Of a stretch of DNA of 64,000 nucleotides, positions 43,475-53,670 are shown piece after piece. The position numbers and the translations under genes were made by a program. The notes below the pieces were generated by a model. It saw only the letters and a list, made by a program, of their open reading frames with translations. It was not told the origin of the DNA and ran no database searches. Origin of the DNA: Clostridia bacterium (GTDB lineage: Bacteria > Bacillota > Clostridia > Oscillospirales > Acutalibacteraceae); assembly GCA_017410325.1 (NCBI GenBank), contig JAFQRA010000002.1, positions 1 through 64,000 on the forward strand, read 5' to 3'. The first letter of the stretch is position 1. Every line of letters begins with the position of its first letter.

Positions 43475-44803
43475 TTATTTCGTGAGAATTTTTGTGATTT
43501 TATTGTAAGCCCAGCCTGCAAACTTTATCGGATTATAAGCAACACGCCTTAATTTGTTTGCGGCCGAATTTTCAGAGTGCGGTTTTGTTCTTTCAATCGT
43601 TACGCTGTCAAGAAGCGCAGAGCTATCTCCCCTTCTTGTTTCAAGCATAAGCTGATTACCCTCAAATTCGAGTGTGGTATAGGTTGTAACGTCATTTTCG
43701 ATAAAAGAATAGGCAAGATAATCCGCCTCGTAATCCATTACAACCTTGCCGCAGACGGAATTGGCATTGATATACACTATGCCCTCGGGGTCGGTATAGG
43801 TTTTTCCGCTTTCAGCCTTACCGACAATTTTCCTCTTTTTCATAAAATGAGAACGGCCCTGAGAATGGGTGTGACCCGTTATAACCAAATCGAGGTCAAA
43901 CGACTCGAAAATCGGGGTAAATATTGCGTTCAGAAGAATTTCCGTTTCCTTGTCGCCTATGCAGTCGCCTGCGCCGTAGATACCGTGGTGAATAAGACCT
44001 ATGCGCCACTTTGCATCCCCGTTCTCGGCAACGGCCTGTTTTGCCATAGCAATATGGTCGGGCGCACTGCCGGAGGTTGAATCAAAAACAAGGTAAAGCA
44101 CGTCGCCGTATCTGAACCAGAAATCACGGTCAAGCCCGAAGAAGCCTTTGCCGTAAAATTCGTTGGGCATATTTGTATAGTAGTGGTATGTCTTACCCTT
44201 CTTGTCGTGGTTGCCTATTGCAAGCGCCTGAGGCAGAGACCGCAGCGAGGGCGGCATCAAAAAGCTCTGCCATTCCTCGGCGGTCTTACCCGTGTTTGTG
44301 TTGTCACCCGGTGAAAGAAGGCAGGCAATACCGGGGTTATTTGCCAAAGCGTTTTCAAGTATATTATTCCAGTAATTGCTGTCTTTTATCTGTTCGGAAT
44401 TATCTCCGTCATTAATCTGGGTAATCTGAATATCACCTATAACAAGAGCCTTGTGCGAAGCAAAGGACTTCGTTTCGTATTTTTCGGCATTGCTCCAACC
44501 GTTGCCCGTATTCCACCGGTAGTAATATACGGTATTCTCTTTGAGACCCGTTATATTCACCCTGCAGACACTCTGAAAATCGTTTTCGGCTTCGGTTACT
44601 CTGCCTTCAAAGAGCCTTGAATCGGTCATATCTTCGTTAACGGAAAGCTCAGCCTGTGCCGAAGCTGTTTCCTTAGGTGCGTGCCAGCAGAGGCGCAGCT
44701 GCGTTTCATCGGCACCAACACAAAGCATGGGCAGAGTGTTGCTTTCAATCAGCGATGAATAACGGGCTTTCCAGTTTTCGATGTTAAATGAATATAAATC
44801 CAT
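43475..44803 (-). CDS. Purple-acid-phosphatase-like metallophosphoesterase
   Basis: 442 residues: an N-terminal fibronectin-like domain (about 25-115), then the calcineurin-like domain with VIGDIQITQ, SPGDNTNTG, AIGNHDKKG, IHHGIYGAG and ITGHTHSQG. No signal peptide. The C-terminus is basic and aromatic (RRVAYNPIKFAGWAYNKI). Member of a four-gene operon with an MFS transporter, an FAD oxidoreductase and GH36, which suggests a sugar phosphate or phosphorylated glycan as substrate; not provable from sequence. Confidence 0.85.
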   Translation of the reverse strand: MDLYSFNIENWKARYSSLIESNTLPMLCVGADETQLRLCWHAPKETASAQAELSVNEDMTDSRLFEGRVTEAENDFQSVCRVNITGLKENTVYYYRWNTGNGWSNAEKYETKSFASHKALVIGDIQITQINDGDNSEQIKDSNYWNNILENALANNPGIACLLSPGDNTNTGKTAEEWQSFLMPPSLRSLPQALAIGNHDKKGKTYHYYTNMPNEFYGKGFFGLDRDFWFRYGDVLYLVFDSTSGSAPDHIAMAKQAVAENGDAKWRIGLIHHGIYGAGDCIGDKETEILLNAIFTPIFESFDLDLVITGHTHSQGRSHFMKKRKIVGKAESGKTYTDPEGIVYINANSVCGKVVMDYEADYLAYSFIENDVTTYTTLEFEGNQLMLETRRGDSSALLDSVTIERTKPHSENSAANKLRRVAYNPIKFAGWAYNKITKILTK

Positions 44804-44812
44804 AGTATTTCC

Positions 44813-46213
44813 TTATTCTATTCCGAGTTTTTCTTTGATTTCGGGGTCACAGGTATCGGCAAGGGTACCGATTTCGTCCCAGAGCTTATCTGCCTTTGCC
44901 TTCCATTCTTCAAAGCCTGCAGGAGTTTCGGGGTAAGCATCGTAAAGCGTGCCGACCCTAATCATATTCACAAGGCCCTTGACGATTTTGCCCAGAGTTT
45001 CTGCACGGAACTTTTTCTTTGCTATACCCTTGGTGATGCCCTTGATCATATCGGCAACGTCGCTTGCGCCGATTACGAGGCCGTCGTCCATACCGCCGAG
45101 AATCTTATCGCTGAAAATAACGTCATTTGCAAAAAGGTACTCCGCCTCATCAAAATTCATTGAAACAAGGCCCATAAGCAGCGGGCGCATAGAATCAAAG
45201 TCCTTGCCCTGCACCTTCATATAACGGGAGTTGATGCTCCACAGCTTTTCTTTCGTCAGAAAATCGCTGTATTTGAGAAGCTGTGAAATAACCTCAACGG
45301 CAATTTCGCCCTGCACAAGCGAGGACGTACAGCCCTCACCGCAGGTAGGCTTGGTAAGGCAGGCGGCATCGCCCATTGCGATAAAGCCGTCGTCAACAAA
45401 AGAATAAACCGAACGATGCCAGGGTGTCATACCCTTTTCAACCTTTTTAACCTTGAATTCGGGGAAGGTAACGTTCTTCATAAACTGTGTGTTGAACACC
45501 TCCTCGGAATAAGCGTAGGAATAGCTGCCGCCGATGCCGAGAATTGCATCGTAGCCCTTGCCCGCAGGTGCAGACCAGGATTTGTACTGCATAAAGAAGC
45601 CGTCAAGGTCACGGGGATTTAAGTTTTTGTCAAGGTATTCAACATAATAGAGAACGACGTAAAAAATATCGATAGGCGTGAGCTTGAAATTTTCAACCGC
45701 AGAGGTATCGGGAAGAGTCGTTCTTGCAACGGAGGGAATTCCCGAACAGTCAGAAACAATCCTGGCGTATGCCTGCTGTGTTCCTTCCGACGTTTCGTAT
45801 TCGCAGCCGATTACCCTGCCCTTCTCATCGTACACAAGCTTTGTAAATTTTGCGCCGTAAAGAATTTTTGCACCGCTCTTTTTTGCCTTTTCAGCCATTT
45901 TCATAATATAATCGTGCTTGTGCAAACCGATTACCGGCAGATTTCCCGCATACTTGCGGTATTCTCCGTAGGGGGATATCATCGGAGAGCCTGTAAAGCG
46001 AAACTCCCTTACAGAGTCACCTTCCTCGGGCACCTCAAGCCCGAACTGCTCCATTTCGCCCTGACCCATATGGAAAATGTCGTAGGAGCGTGAGACATTC
46101 TCTGCCTCCTCTTTCTCGATAACCAGTGTTCTGAAGCCGTTTGCAGCCATTCTCTGCGCAAACCAGCAGCCTGTTGTTGAAGCGCCGATAATAAGAACGT
46201 CGTATTTTTTCAT
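44813..46213 (-). CDS. FAD-dependent oxidoreductase (geranylgeranyl-reductase-like)
   Basis: 466 residues. N-terminal dinucleotide fold VLIIGASTTGCWFAQRMAANG, FAD-contact Glu in LVIEKEE near 33, and a second FAD motif GFIAMGDAACLTKPTCGEGCTSSLVQGEIAVEVI near 285, as in the GGR/FixC-type flavoproteins. The substrate is unknown. It lies nine bases before a phosphatase gene in a glycan-use operon, so an oxidative step on a sugar or on a lipid-linked sugar is a hypothesis. Confidence 0.8.
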   Translation of the reverse strand: MKKYDVLIIGASTTGCWFAQRMAANGFRTLVIEKEEAENVSRSYDIFHMGQGEMEQFGLEVPEEGDSVREFRFTGSPMISPYGEYRKYAGNLPVIGLHKHDYIMKMAEKAKKSGAKILYGAKFTKLVYDEKGRVIGCEYETSEGTQQAYARIVSDCSGIPSVARTTLPDTSAVENFKLTPIDIFYVVLYYVEYLDKNLNPRDLDGFFMQYKSWSAPAGKGYDAILGIGGSYSYAYSEEVFNTQFMKNVTFPEFKVKKVEKGMTPWHRSVYSFVDDGFIAMGDAACLTKPTCGEGCTSSLVQGEIAVEVISQLLKYSDFLTKEKLWSINSRYMKVQGKDFDSMRPLLMGLVSMNFDEAEYLFANDVIFSDKILGGMDDGLVIGASDVADMIKGITKGIAKKKFRAETLGKIVKGLVNMIRVGTLYDAYPETPAGFEEWKAKADKLWDEIGTLADTCDPEIKEKLGIE

Positions 46214-46275
46214 AGCTGATTTTTCTCCCTTTTTATGTCAGATTTTTCACTTTGTCAAGTTGTATTGCTTTACAG

Positions 46276-47718
46276 TCAATCCCATTCTGCACCGGTTACG
46301 GTGTCGAGGTCTATGCCCTTTGTGTCGTGCGTTTTTAATGCCATTGTTATAAGTGCGCCTACAAAGCCGGGCACGGTGAGAGCAAAAGCAACGACACCCA
46401 TAAAGCTGTTGCCGAGCACGGTGACAAGCGGAAGGCTGACACCGTAGGAAACCACAACACCTGCGGCAACCACAACGAATTCTGCCGACATAATCGACGA
46501 GCGCAGGTTAGTCGGCGCGGACTCACCAATCATCATAATTATTACATCATTAGTAGAATAGTAGCTGCCTATGCAGGCACCGCAAAGGAAACCTACAAGG
46601 TAAGGCGGCCACGCAAGCTTGGCACCCACACTGAAGCCGATAAATGCAAGCAGACAATTGAAGCAGGTAACAATAGCGGCGGCCTTTCTTCCCTTTGAGT
46701 CAGAAATGAAGCCCATAATAACCTGTGCCACGGCTGAGCCCACAGGGAACATAAACAGCGCAGTTGTGACGGGACCTATGCTTACAATATTCATCAATTC
46801 ATCCGTAAACGATGAATATGCACCCGAATCAATATAGCTTTGTGCATAGCCGTAGGAAAGAATAACCTGATAGTTAATTGTTGTAATGAAGCCGACATTT
46901 GCTATTGCGCCTACAATATAAAGCCAGCGAAGCTGCGAGTGCTTAAAGGCAAATTTAAGTGCGGGAATAACACCGCCCTGTGCGTTTTCGGTATTCTTAT
47001 TCTGCTTATCAAGTGCACGCTCTTCATCCGTCATTCTCAGATATTTAAGCCTTGAGTCAATGAACGCATCCGTTTCACGGGCAAAGAAAAGCGCAACGCC
47101 GCAGGTAACGAGGCCTACAACAGCGGGGATAAAATAGACATTTCTCCACTCGGAGGCACTGTGCATAAGCAGTCTGCGGAGCAAGGGAATAAGCATTACG
47201 CCCATATTGGCAAAGAACTTTATTGCCGAATAAATTCTTGCTCTGTGCTTTGACGGAGCCGTTTCCATTATATATACAACCTGCATATCGTGCGGAATAA
47301 AGAACTGTACTATACACGCACCGAGCACGTAAACGATTATACTGTCCGAAAGGAATATGAGCAGCATCGAAAGGCTCATACCGAAGGTGTTGATAATAAG
47401 AAACACTTTTCTGCCGAAGCGGTCCGCAAGCGGCTTATAGACAATAGCGAGCGCCTGGAAGGGCACGACAAGCATCGTGACGATATCGAGCAAGCCTACA
47501 GAGCTTTCACCGTATTTTGCAAACAGGTCGTTTGCTATTTCCGTTTTCATAAGCGTGCCTATCTGCGAAGCGACCTCATCCGTTATGTAAACAAGACAGA
47601 TTATGAAAATCATATAGGCAAGGTACATACTGCTTTTCGGCCTTAATTTTTCACGCTGCCATTTTGCAATTTCTCTTTCACGCCGCAGGCGCTTCTTTTC
47701 AAGCTTTGCATCAGTCAT
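46276..47718 (-). CDS. MFS transporter
   Basis: 480 residues, 12 membrane helices, with the loop 2-3 motif KPLADRFGRKVFLI and the loop 8-9 repeat GFISDSKGRKAAAI. Lead gene of the operon with the FAD oxidoreductase, phosphatase and GH36, so it probably takes up a galactoside or related glycan. Start: ATG with AAGGCGGTG six bases upstream; a GTG three codons earlier overlaps that site. Confidence 0.88.
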   Translation of the reverse strand: MTDAKLEKKRLRREREIAKWQREKLRPKSSMYLAYMIFIICLVYITDEVASQIGTLMKTEIANDLFAKYGESSVGLLDIVTMLVVPFQALAIVYKPLADRFGRKVFLIINTFGMSLSMLLIFLSDSIIVYVLGACIVQFFIPHDMQVVYIMETAPSKHRARIYSAIKFFANMGVMLIPLLRRLLMHSASEWRNVYFIPAVVGLVTCGVALFFARETDAFIDSRLKYLRMTDEERALDKQNKNTENAQGGVIPALKFAFKHSQLRWLYIVGAIANVGFITTINYQVILSYGYAQSYIDSGAYSSFTDELMNIVSIGPVTTALFMFPVGSAVAQVIMGFISDSKGRKAAAIVTCFNCLLAFIGFSVGAKLAWPPYLVGFLCGACIGSYYSTNDVIIMMIGESAPTNLRSSIMSAEFVVVAAGVVVSYGVSLPLVTVLGNSFMGVVAFALTVPGFVGALITMALKTHDTKGIDLDTVTGAEWD

Positions 47719-47727
47719 TTTATACAC

Positions 47728-47757
47728 CGCCTTAACATTCTTCGCCTTAACATTCTT
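47728..47757. repeat. Tandem 15-bp duplication in the MFS leader
   Basis: CGCCTTAACATTCTT repeated exactly twice. Each copy on the minus strand carries AAGGCG, so the ribosome-site region has been doubled. Confidence 0.85.
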
Positions 47758-47762
47758 TTATA

Positions 47763-47791
47763 ATTATATAAAAACTTTTTCCATATTTCAA
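47763..47791 (-). promoter_or_regulatory. Promoter of the MFS-GH36 operon
   Basis: Minus strand TTGAAA, 17 nt, TATAAT. Confidence 0.75.
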
Positions 47792-47807
47792 TAATTACTT
47801 GCAGATA

Positions 47808-47836
47808 TTGGATTTTTGTTATAAAATGTTTATAAA
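47808..47836 (+). promoter_or_regulatory. GH3 promoter
   Basis: TTGGAT, 17 nt, TATAAA, back to back with the MFS promoter; the two operons may share a regulator. Confidence 0.6.
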
Positions 47837-47867
47837 ATTTCTGCTCAGCAATAGAAAGGAAACGGTT

Positions 47868-50243
47868 ATGGATAAATTTGCAAGGTTCAGATATCAGCCC
47901 TGTATTCCGCTCGGTGAGGACGGACGCTGTGTTACGGCTTCTTTAAAGCACATCAACCTCTCCCGTGAGGCGGCAACAGAGGGTATCGTACTGCTCAAGA
48001 ACGAAGGCAATGCCCTGCCCCTTAAAAAGGGTGAAAGGGTTGCACTTTTCGGCAAGGCAACCATTGAATACATAAAGGGTGGCGGCGGCAGCGGCGACGT
48101 GCACTGCCCGTACATCTGCAACATTGCCGACGGCTTCAAAGAAAAAGAAGAACAGGGCAAGGTTTGGGTTTACAAGCCTCTTGTTGAGTTTTACAGAGAG
48201 TATGTTGAAAGAGAAAGCGTAAACGTGCTCACGCAGGAGCAGATTGACGCACGCTGGAACATAGTCAACAATATGGAATTCTGCACAGAGCGTGACGATA
48301 TGACCTACGACACCTTTGCGGCTATGCACGTCAAAGAGGCGGAAGTGCCCTACGACATAATCAAAGCAGCCGCAGACAATGCTGACACGGCGGTTATAAC
48401 AATCAGCCGCTTTTCCGCAGAGGGTGTCGACCGCAGACCGCAGGGTGAAGACTACTACCTTTCCGACCTTGAAAAGAACCTTATCGACAAGACAGGCAAG
48501 CTGTTTAAAAAGGTTATTATCGTTATAAATTCGGGTGCGGTAATCGACTGCGAATACTTTGCGGAAAATGAAAACGTAAAGGGCGTTGTTTTCGCCTGGC
48601 AGGGCGGTATGGAAGGCGGCAGCGCAATTGCCGACATTCTCTGCGGCGACGTAAACCCCTCGGGCAGAATGGCAGACACGGTTGCAAAGTCATACGATGC
48701 CTACCCCTGCAAGGACGATTTTTGGGAATGCTTTGACCACGTTGATTATTCCGACGATATTTACGTTGGCTACCGTTACTTTGAAACAATCCCCGGTGCA
48801 AAAGAAAAGGTACGTTACCCCTTCGGCTTCGGTCTTTCTTATACCGACTTTTCGCTGACGGGTAAGCTCTGCGGCGAGGCTGACGGCAAAATCACAGCCG
48901 CCGTAACCGTTACCAATACTGGCAGCCTTGCAGGTAAAGAGGTTGTACAGCTTTACTACTCTGCCCCGCAGGGCAAGCTCGGCAAGCCCTCAAGAGAGCT
49001 TGCCGCCTATGCAAAAACCAAGCTTCTCAAGCCCGGTGAGTCACAGACACTTGCACTCACCTTTGACGTCAGCTTTATGGCAAGCTTTGACGACCTGGGT
49101 AAAATCCAAAAATCAGCCTACGTGCTCGAAAAGGGCAGCTACCGCTTCTATCTCGGCAATAACGTAAGAGAGGCCGAAAAGCTTGAGTTTGAATATGAAG
49201 TAAAAGAAGACACCGCAGTTGAACAGCTCACGCAGTGGTGCAAGCCCTTCAAGCTCGAAAAGCGTATGCTTTCCGACGGAAGCTTTGAGGCACTTCCCAC
49301 GGGCGAAGAAAGCTATTACTACGGTGAGGTTGAGCCCACGGGAGCTGCCGCACCCGAAAAGCCCGTAACGTTTGACAAGGTTGGTGAAGAAATAACCCTT
49401 GACGAATTCGTGGCACAGCTTACCCTTGAAGAGCTGATGGATTTCGTCGGCGGTCAGCCGCCCACGGGTGTAGCCAATACGGGCTGCTTCGGACCGATAA
49501 AGCGTCTTGGCGTACCCGCAGTGCCCACGGCTGACGGCCCGGCAGGAATCCGAATTGAGCCCTGCACGGGTATTCCCACAACGGCGTGGCCGTGTGCAAC
49601 GCTTCTTGCCTGCACGTGGAACACGGATATTATATACGAGGTTGGCAAGGCAGGCGGTGCGGAGCTGAAGGAAAACAATATGGGCATCTGGCTTGCACCT
49701 GCTCTCAACATTCACCGTGACCCGCTTTGCGGCAGAAACTTTGAGTATTACTCCGAAGACCCGCTTGTAGCAGGTAAATGTGCCGCAGCAGATATCAGGG
49801 GCGTTCAGTCCAACAGGGTTGCTGTTTCAATGAAGCACTTTGCCTGCAACAACAAGGAGGCAAACCGCTTCGCAAGTGATTCAAGGCTTTCGGAAAGAGC
49901 ACTTAGAGAAATCTACCTCAAAGGCTTTGAGATTGCGGTCAAGGAAGCTGACCCGTACACAGTTATGTCCTCCTACAACCTTATCAACGGCCAGCACACC
50001 TCGGAAAGCTGGGAGCTTCTCACGGGAATACTCCGCAACGAGTGGGGCTACAAGGGCATGGTGGTTACCGACTGGGGCGTAAAGAACGACCCCGTTAAGG
50101 AAGTGTGGGCAGGCAACGACCTGAAAATGCACTGCGGCTATCCGGCAGACCTCAAGGCCGCCTACGATAAAGGCGAGTTATCCCGTGCACAGCTCGAGCT
50201 TTGCGTGAGCAGAATACTCGGTATGTTCCTTAAACTCGCATAA
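47868..50243 (+). CDS. GH3 beta-glucosidase with swapped domain order
   Basis: 791 residues, no signal peptide. The usual C-terminal alpha/beta-sandwich comes first (EATEGIVLLKNEGNALPL near 30, GGGGSGDV near 68, VFAWQGGMEGGSAIADIL near 245), then a fibronectin-III-like domain (about 320-450). The catalytic barrel is last (from about 505): TADGPAGIR, KHFACNNKEANR and the nucleophile in MVVTDWGVKND near 740. This barrel-last order is known from some rumen and gut GH3 enzymes such as Ruminococcus albus. Both catalytic parts look complete. Acts on imported beta-glucosides or beta-xylosides. AGAAAGGA precedes the ATG. Confidence 0.92.
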   Translation: MDKFARFRYQPCIPLGEDGRCVTASLKHINLSREAATEGIVLLKNEGNALPLKKGERVALFGKATIEYIKGGGGSGDVHCPYICNIADGFKEKEEQGKVWVYKPLVEFYREYVERESVNVLTQEQIDARWNIVNNMEFCTERDDMTYDTFAAMHVKEAEVPYDIIKAAADNADTAVITISRFSAEGVDRRPQGEDYYLSDLEKNLIDKTGKLFKKVIIVINSGAVIDCEYFAENENVKGVVFAWQGGMEGGSAIADILCGDVNPSGRMADTVAKSYDAYPCKDDFWECFDHVDYSDDIYVGYRYFETIPGAKEKVRYPFGFGLSYTDFSLTGKLCGEADGKITAAVTVTNTGSLAGKEVVQLYYSAPQGKLGKPSRELAAYAKTKLLKPGESQTLALTFDVSFMASFDDLGKIQKSAYVLEKGSYRFYLGNNVREAEKLEFEYEVKEDTAVEQLTQWCKPFKLEKRMLSDGSFEALPTGEESYYYGEVEPTGAAAPEKPVTFDKVGEEITLDEFVAQLTLEELMDFVGGQPPTGVANTGCFGPIKRLGVPAVPTADGPAGIRIEPCTGIPTTAWPCATLLACTWNTDIIYEVGKAGGAELKENNMGIWLAPALNIHRDPLCGRNFEYYSEDPLVAGKCAAADIRGVQSNRVAVSMKHFACNNKEANRFASDSRLSERALREIYLKGFEIAVKEADPYTVMSSYNLINGQHTSESWELLTGILRNEWGYKGMVVTDWGVKNDPVKEVWAGNDLKMHCGYPADLKAAYDKGELSRAQLELCVSRILGMFLKLA

Positions 50244-50253
50244 AAATTCACAT

Positions 50254-50284
50254 AAAAAATGCACGGATTTTCCGTGCATTTTTT
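50254..50284. terminator. Terminator shared by GH3 and the SpoIIQ-like gene
   Basis: AAAAAATGCACGGA / TCCGTGCATTTTTT, perfect 14-bp stem. Confidence 0.9.
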
Positions 50285-50322
50285 GATGGGCAAATTACGG
50301 TTTGTCGAGGACAAACTCTAAT

Positions 50323-51018
50323 TTATTCCGCTCTGTTCATTGCCGCAAGGGGGTCAACCGTACTGCCGTTTACGGTAATTTCAAGGTGGAGATGAAGTCC
50401 GTCCGCTTCCTCAACGGGAATTGCGGCAAGCTCACCTATCTCCTGACCGTTTTTAACCGTTGCGCCCTTTTTCGGGGTTGTGCCCTCTTTTAATCCGCAG
50501 TATTTTGCAATCATAGTGTTGCCGTGGTCAATTTCAACCACCGTACCCCACATTTCATCCGTATAAACGTCCTTTACCGTGCCGCTCTGAATTGCGAGCA
50601 CCTGCGAATTCTCTCCGCCCGTAAAATCAATGCCGTTGTGTACCCGCCAGTCGCCCATTGTTTTGGAGCTGACCATTTCGCCGTGAGAATAATCCTTTAA
50701 AATATCTGTGCCGAGTGGAAGCGTGAATTTGCCCGTAAACGGGAGATTTTCTTCGGCCTTTGCGGTTGAAGGCTGTTCAGCCGTAACGGGCAGGGTTGTT
50801 GCCTGAGTAACGGTAATCTTGTTCTGGGGCTTATCGGCTTCAAGGGTGACACCCTGATTGTCCCAATCGACCGTGGTTGACGCTTCGGGCGTGCCGAAAG
50901 ACTTTTTCATTGCGGCGTAAGAGCCTATTCCGAGCGCCGTTATACACAGCAGTAAAAGCGTGTAAAGACCGAGTCTGCCCAATGTATTTTTGCTTGTTTT
51001 CTTGAATTCAAAATCCAT
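50323..51018 (-). CDS. SpoIIQ-like M23 membrane peptidase
   Basis: 231 residues: a short cytoplasmic tail, one membrane helix (about 18-35), a Thr/Glu-rich stalk and a LytM domain (about 105-225). Zinc ligands are present (HNGID near 132, HLHLE near 210), so it may be active, as in clostridial rather than Bacillus SpoIIQ. In sporulation SpoIIQ pairs with SpoIIIAH across the engulfing membranes. A vegetative wall hydrolase is the alternative. The ATG follows GGAGGGATAA. Confidence 0.78.
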   Translation of the reverse strand: MDFEFKKTSKNTLGRLGLYTLLLLCITALGIGSYAAMKKSFGTPEASTTVDWDNQGVTLEADKPQNKITVTQATTLPVTAEQPSTAKAEENLPFTGKFTLPLGTDILKDYSHGEMVSSKTMGDWRVHNGIDFTGGENSQVLAIQSGTVKDVYTDEMWGTVVEIDHGNTMIAKYCGLKEGTTPKKGATVKNGQEIGELAAIPVEEADGLHLHLEITVNGSTVDPLAAMNRAE

Positions 51019-51077
51019 AATTTATCCCTCCGTACCGCTATTATTGGAGAGATGCACTTCAATTATTCACAAAAGCG

Positions 51078-51175
51078 AAAAAGACACCCTGCATAACACA
51101 GGATGCCTTTTCCACAAATTTGAGGGGGTAAAAATACACCGTTCGGAAAATGTTGCGGCTCATTTTCCGGGTGCA
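51078..51175 (-). ncRNA. Candidate small RNA or structured leader upstream of the SpoIIQ-like gene
   Basis: On the minus strand a hairpin of about 40 bases (core GGAAAATG / CATTTTCC plus CACC/GGTG) is followed by a C-rich single strand and a terminator-like hairpin (core CCTG / CAGG with flanking AAAAG/CTTTT) ending in CTTTTT. A possible promoter TTGCAC, 16 nt, TATTAT lies at 51181-51208. Either an RNA of roughly 100 nt or an attenuator in the leader. No known RNA family recognised. Confidence 0.4.
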
Positions 51176-51285
51176 TTTTCATAATAACAGATGTGTTTGC
51201 GGGTGCAATGAACAAACTGTAAACATAATGTGTTTTTTATTTGTTTTTTGTTATAGGGCACCTGTGAAAATTTTTTTGAAATTTT

Positions 51286-51301
51286 GCAAACAAATGTTTG
51301 C
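51286..51301. promoter_or_regulatory. LexA operator 1
   Basis: GCAAACAAATGTTTGC, a perfect palindrome close to the Gram-positive SOS box (CGAAC-4-GTTCG), overlapping the lexA -35 box. Confidence 0.65.
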
Positions 51302-51326
51302 TTTTTGCGGAAAGATGTGCTATAAT
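51298..51326 (+). promoter_or_regulatory. lexA promoter
   Basis: TTGCTT, 17 nt, TATAAT. Confidence 0.75.
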
Positions 51327-51336
51327 CGTTTCAGCA

Positions 51337-51348
51337 GAACATATGTGC
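51337..51348. promoter_or_regulatory. LexA operator 2
   Basis: GAACATATGTGC just past the expected transcription start; one arm matches the SOS box and the other is degenerate. Confidence 0.5.
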
Positions 51349-51402
51349 TGCTGATTCCACGCAAAATTTCGGGTGTTAAATCACTTTCAGGAGGATGTTT
51401 TC

Positions 51403-51993
51403 ATGTTAAATGAAACTCAGCAAAAAATATACAACTTTTTACTTGAGCGCCTGCAGGACGGCGTTCCCCCTTCAATAAGAGAAATAGGTGCTCATGTCGG
51501 CCTCAAATCCACCTCGTCCGTCCAGGCCTCGCTTGATGCTCTCGAAAACGAGGGCTTCATTTCCCGTGACCCGCTTCTCAAGCGTTCAATCCGCATTGTC
51601 GGCCAGGAAGACCTTTCCAACATCAAGCAGGTGCCCATTCTCGGTACCGTTACCGCAGGTGCACCTATACTTGCCGTTGAGCAGATTGAGGGCTATCTCC
51701 CCTACGCAGGCTTCGCCTCCAAGGACAAATCCCTCTTTGCGCTTCGCGTAAGGGGCGAAAGTATGCTGAACGCCGGTATTCACGACGGCGACCTTGTCGT
51801 AGTTGAAAGAACACCCGTTGCGCGTAACGGCGAAATCATTGTTGCCCTTGTCGGCGACGAGGCAACTGTCAAAACCTTCTACAAGGAAAACGGCCGTTTC
51901 AGACTGCAGCCCGAAAACGATGCTTACGAGCCGATTATAGTCGATGAGGTTGCAATTCTCGGCAAGGTAGTTGCACTCCACCGCTATTATTGA
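51403..51993 (+). CDS. lexA: SOS repressor LexA
   Basis: 196 residues. Winged helix-turn-helix at 1-65 (PSIREIGAHVGLKSTSSVQASLDALENEGFI), the Ala-Gly self-cleavage site in TVTAGAP near 85, and the Ser-Lys protease dyad in RGESMLNAGIHDGD near 118 and DEATVKTFY near 155. AGGAGG precedes the ATG; a longer frame starts in the leader and is not used. Two operator-like palindromes flank its promoter, so it is self-regulated. Confidence 0.96.
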   Translation: MLNETQQKIYNFLLERLQDGVPPSIREIGAHVGLKSTSSVQASLDALENEGFISRDPLLKRSIRIVGQEDLSNIKQVPILGTVTAGAPILAVEQIEGYLPYAGFASKDKSLFALRVRGESMLNAGIHDGDLVVVERTPVARNGEIIVALVGDEATVKTFYKENGRFRLQPENDAYEPIIVDEVAILGKVVALHRYY

Positions 51994-52056
51994 TTTTTTC
52001 AACAAATACACCGCTCAAAAAGGTAAATTTTTCTATAATTTTTTATTCACTATATA

Positions 52057-52085
52057 TTGATATTTTTTCTCCGCCTTGTTATAAT
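52057..52085 (+). promoter_or_regulatory. guaB promoter
   Basis: TTGATA, 17 nt, TATAAT; about 85-nt leader with no recognisable riboswitch. Confidence 0.7.
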
Positions 52086-52128
52086 TTAATTTAATAATTT
52101 TAATTAAAAGTTATTTCTGTGGTTTTAA

Positions 52129-53646
<1,518 letters not shown>

Positions 53647-53670
53647 AATAAACGGAAAGGTTATGAGCCG

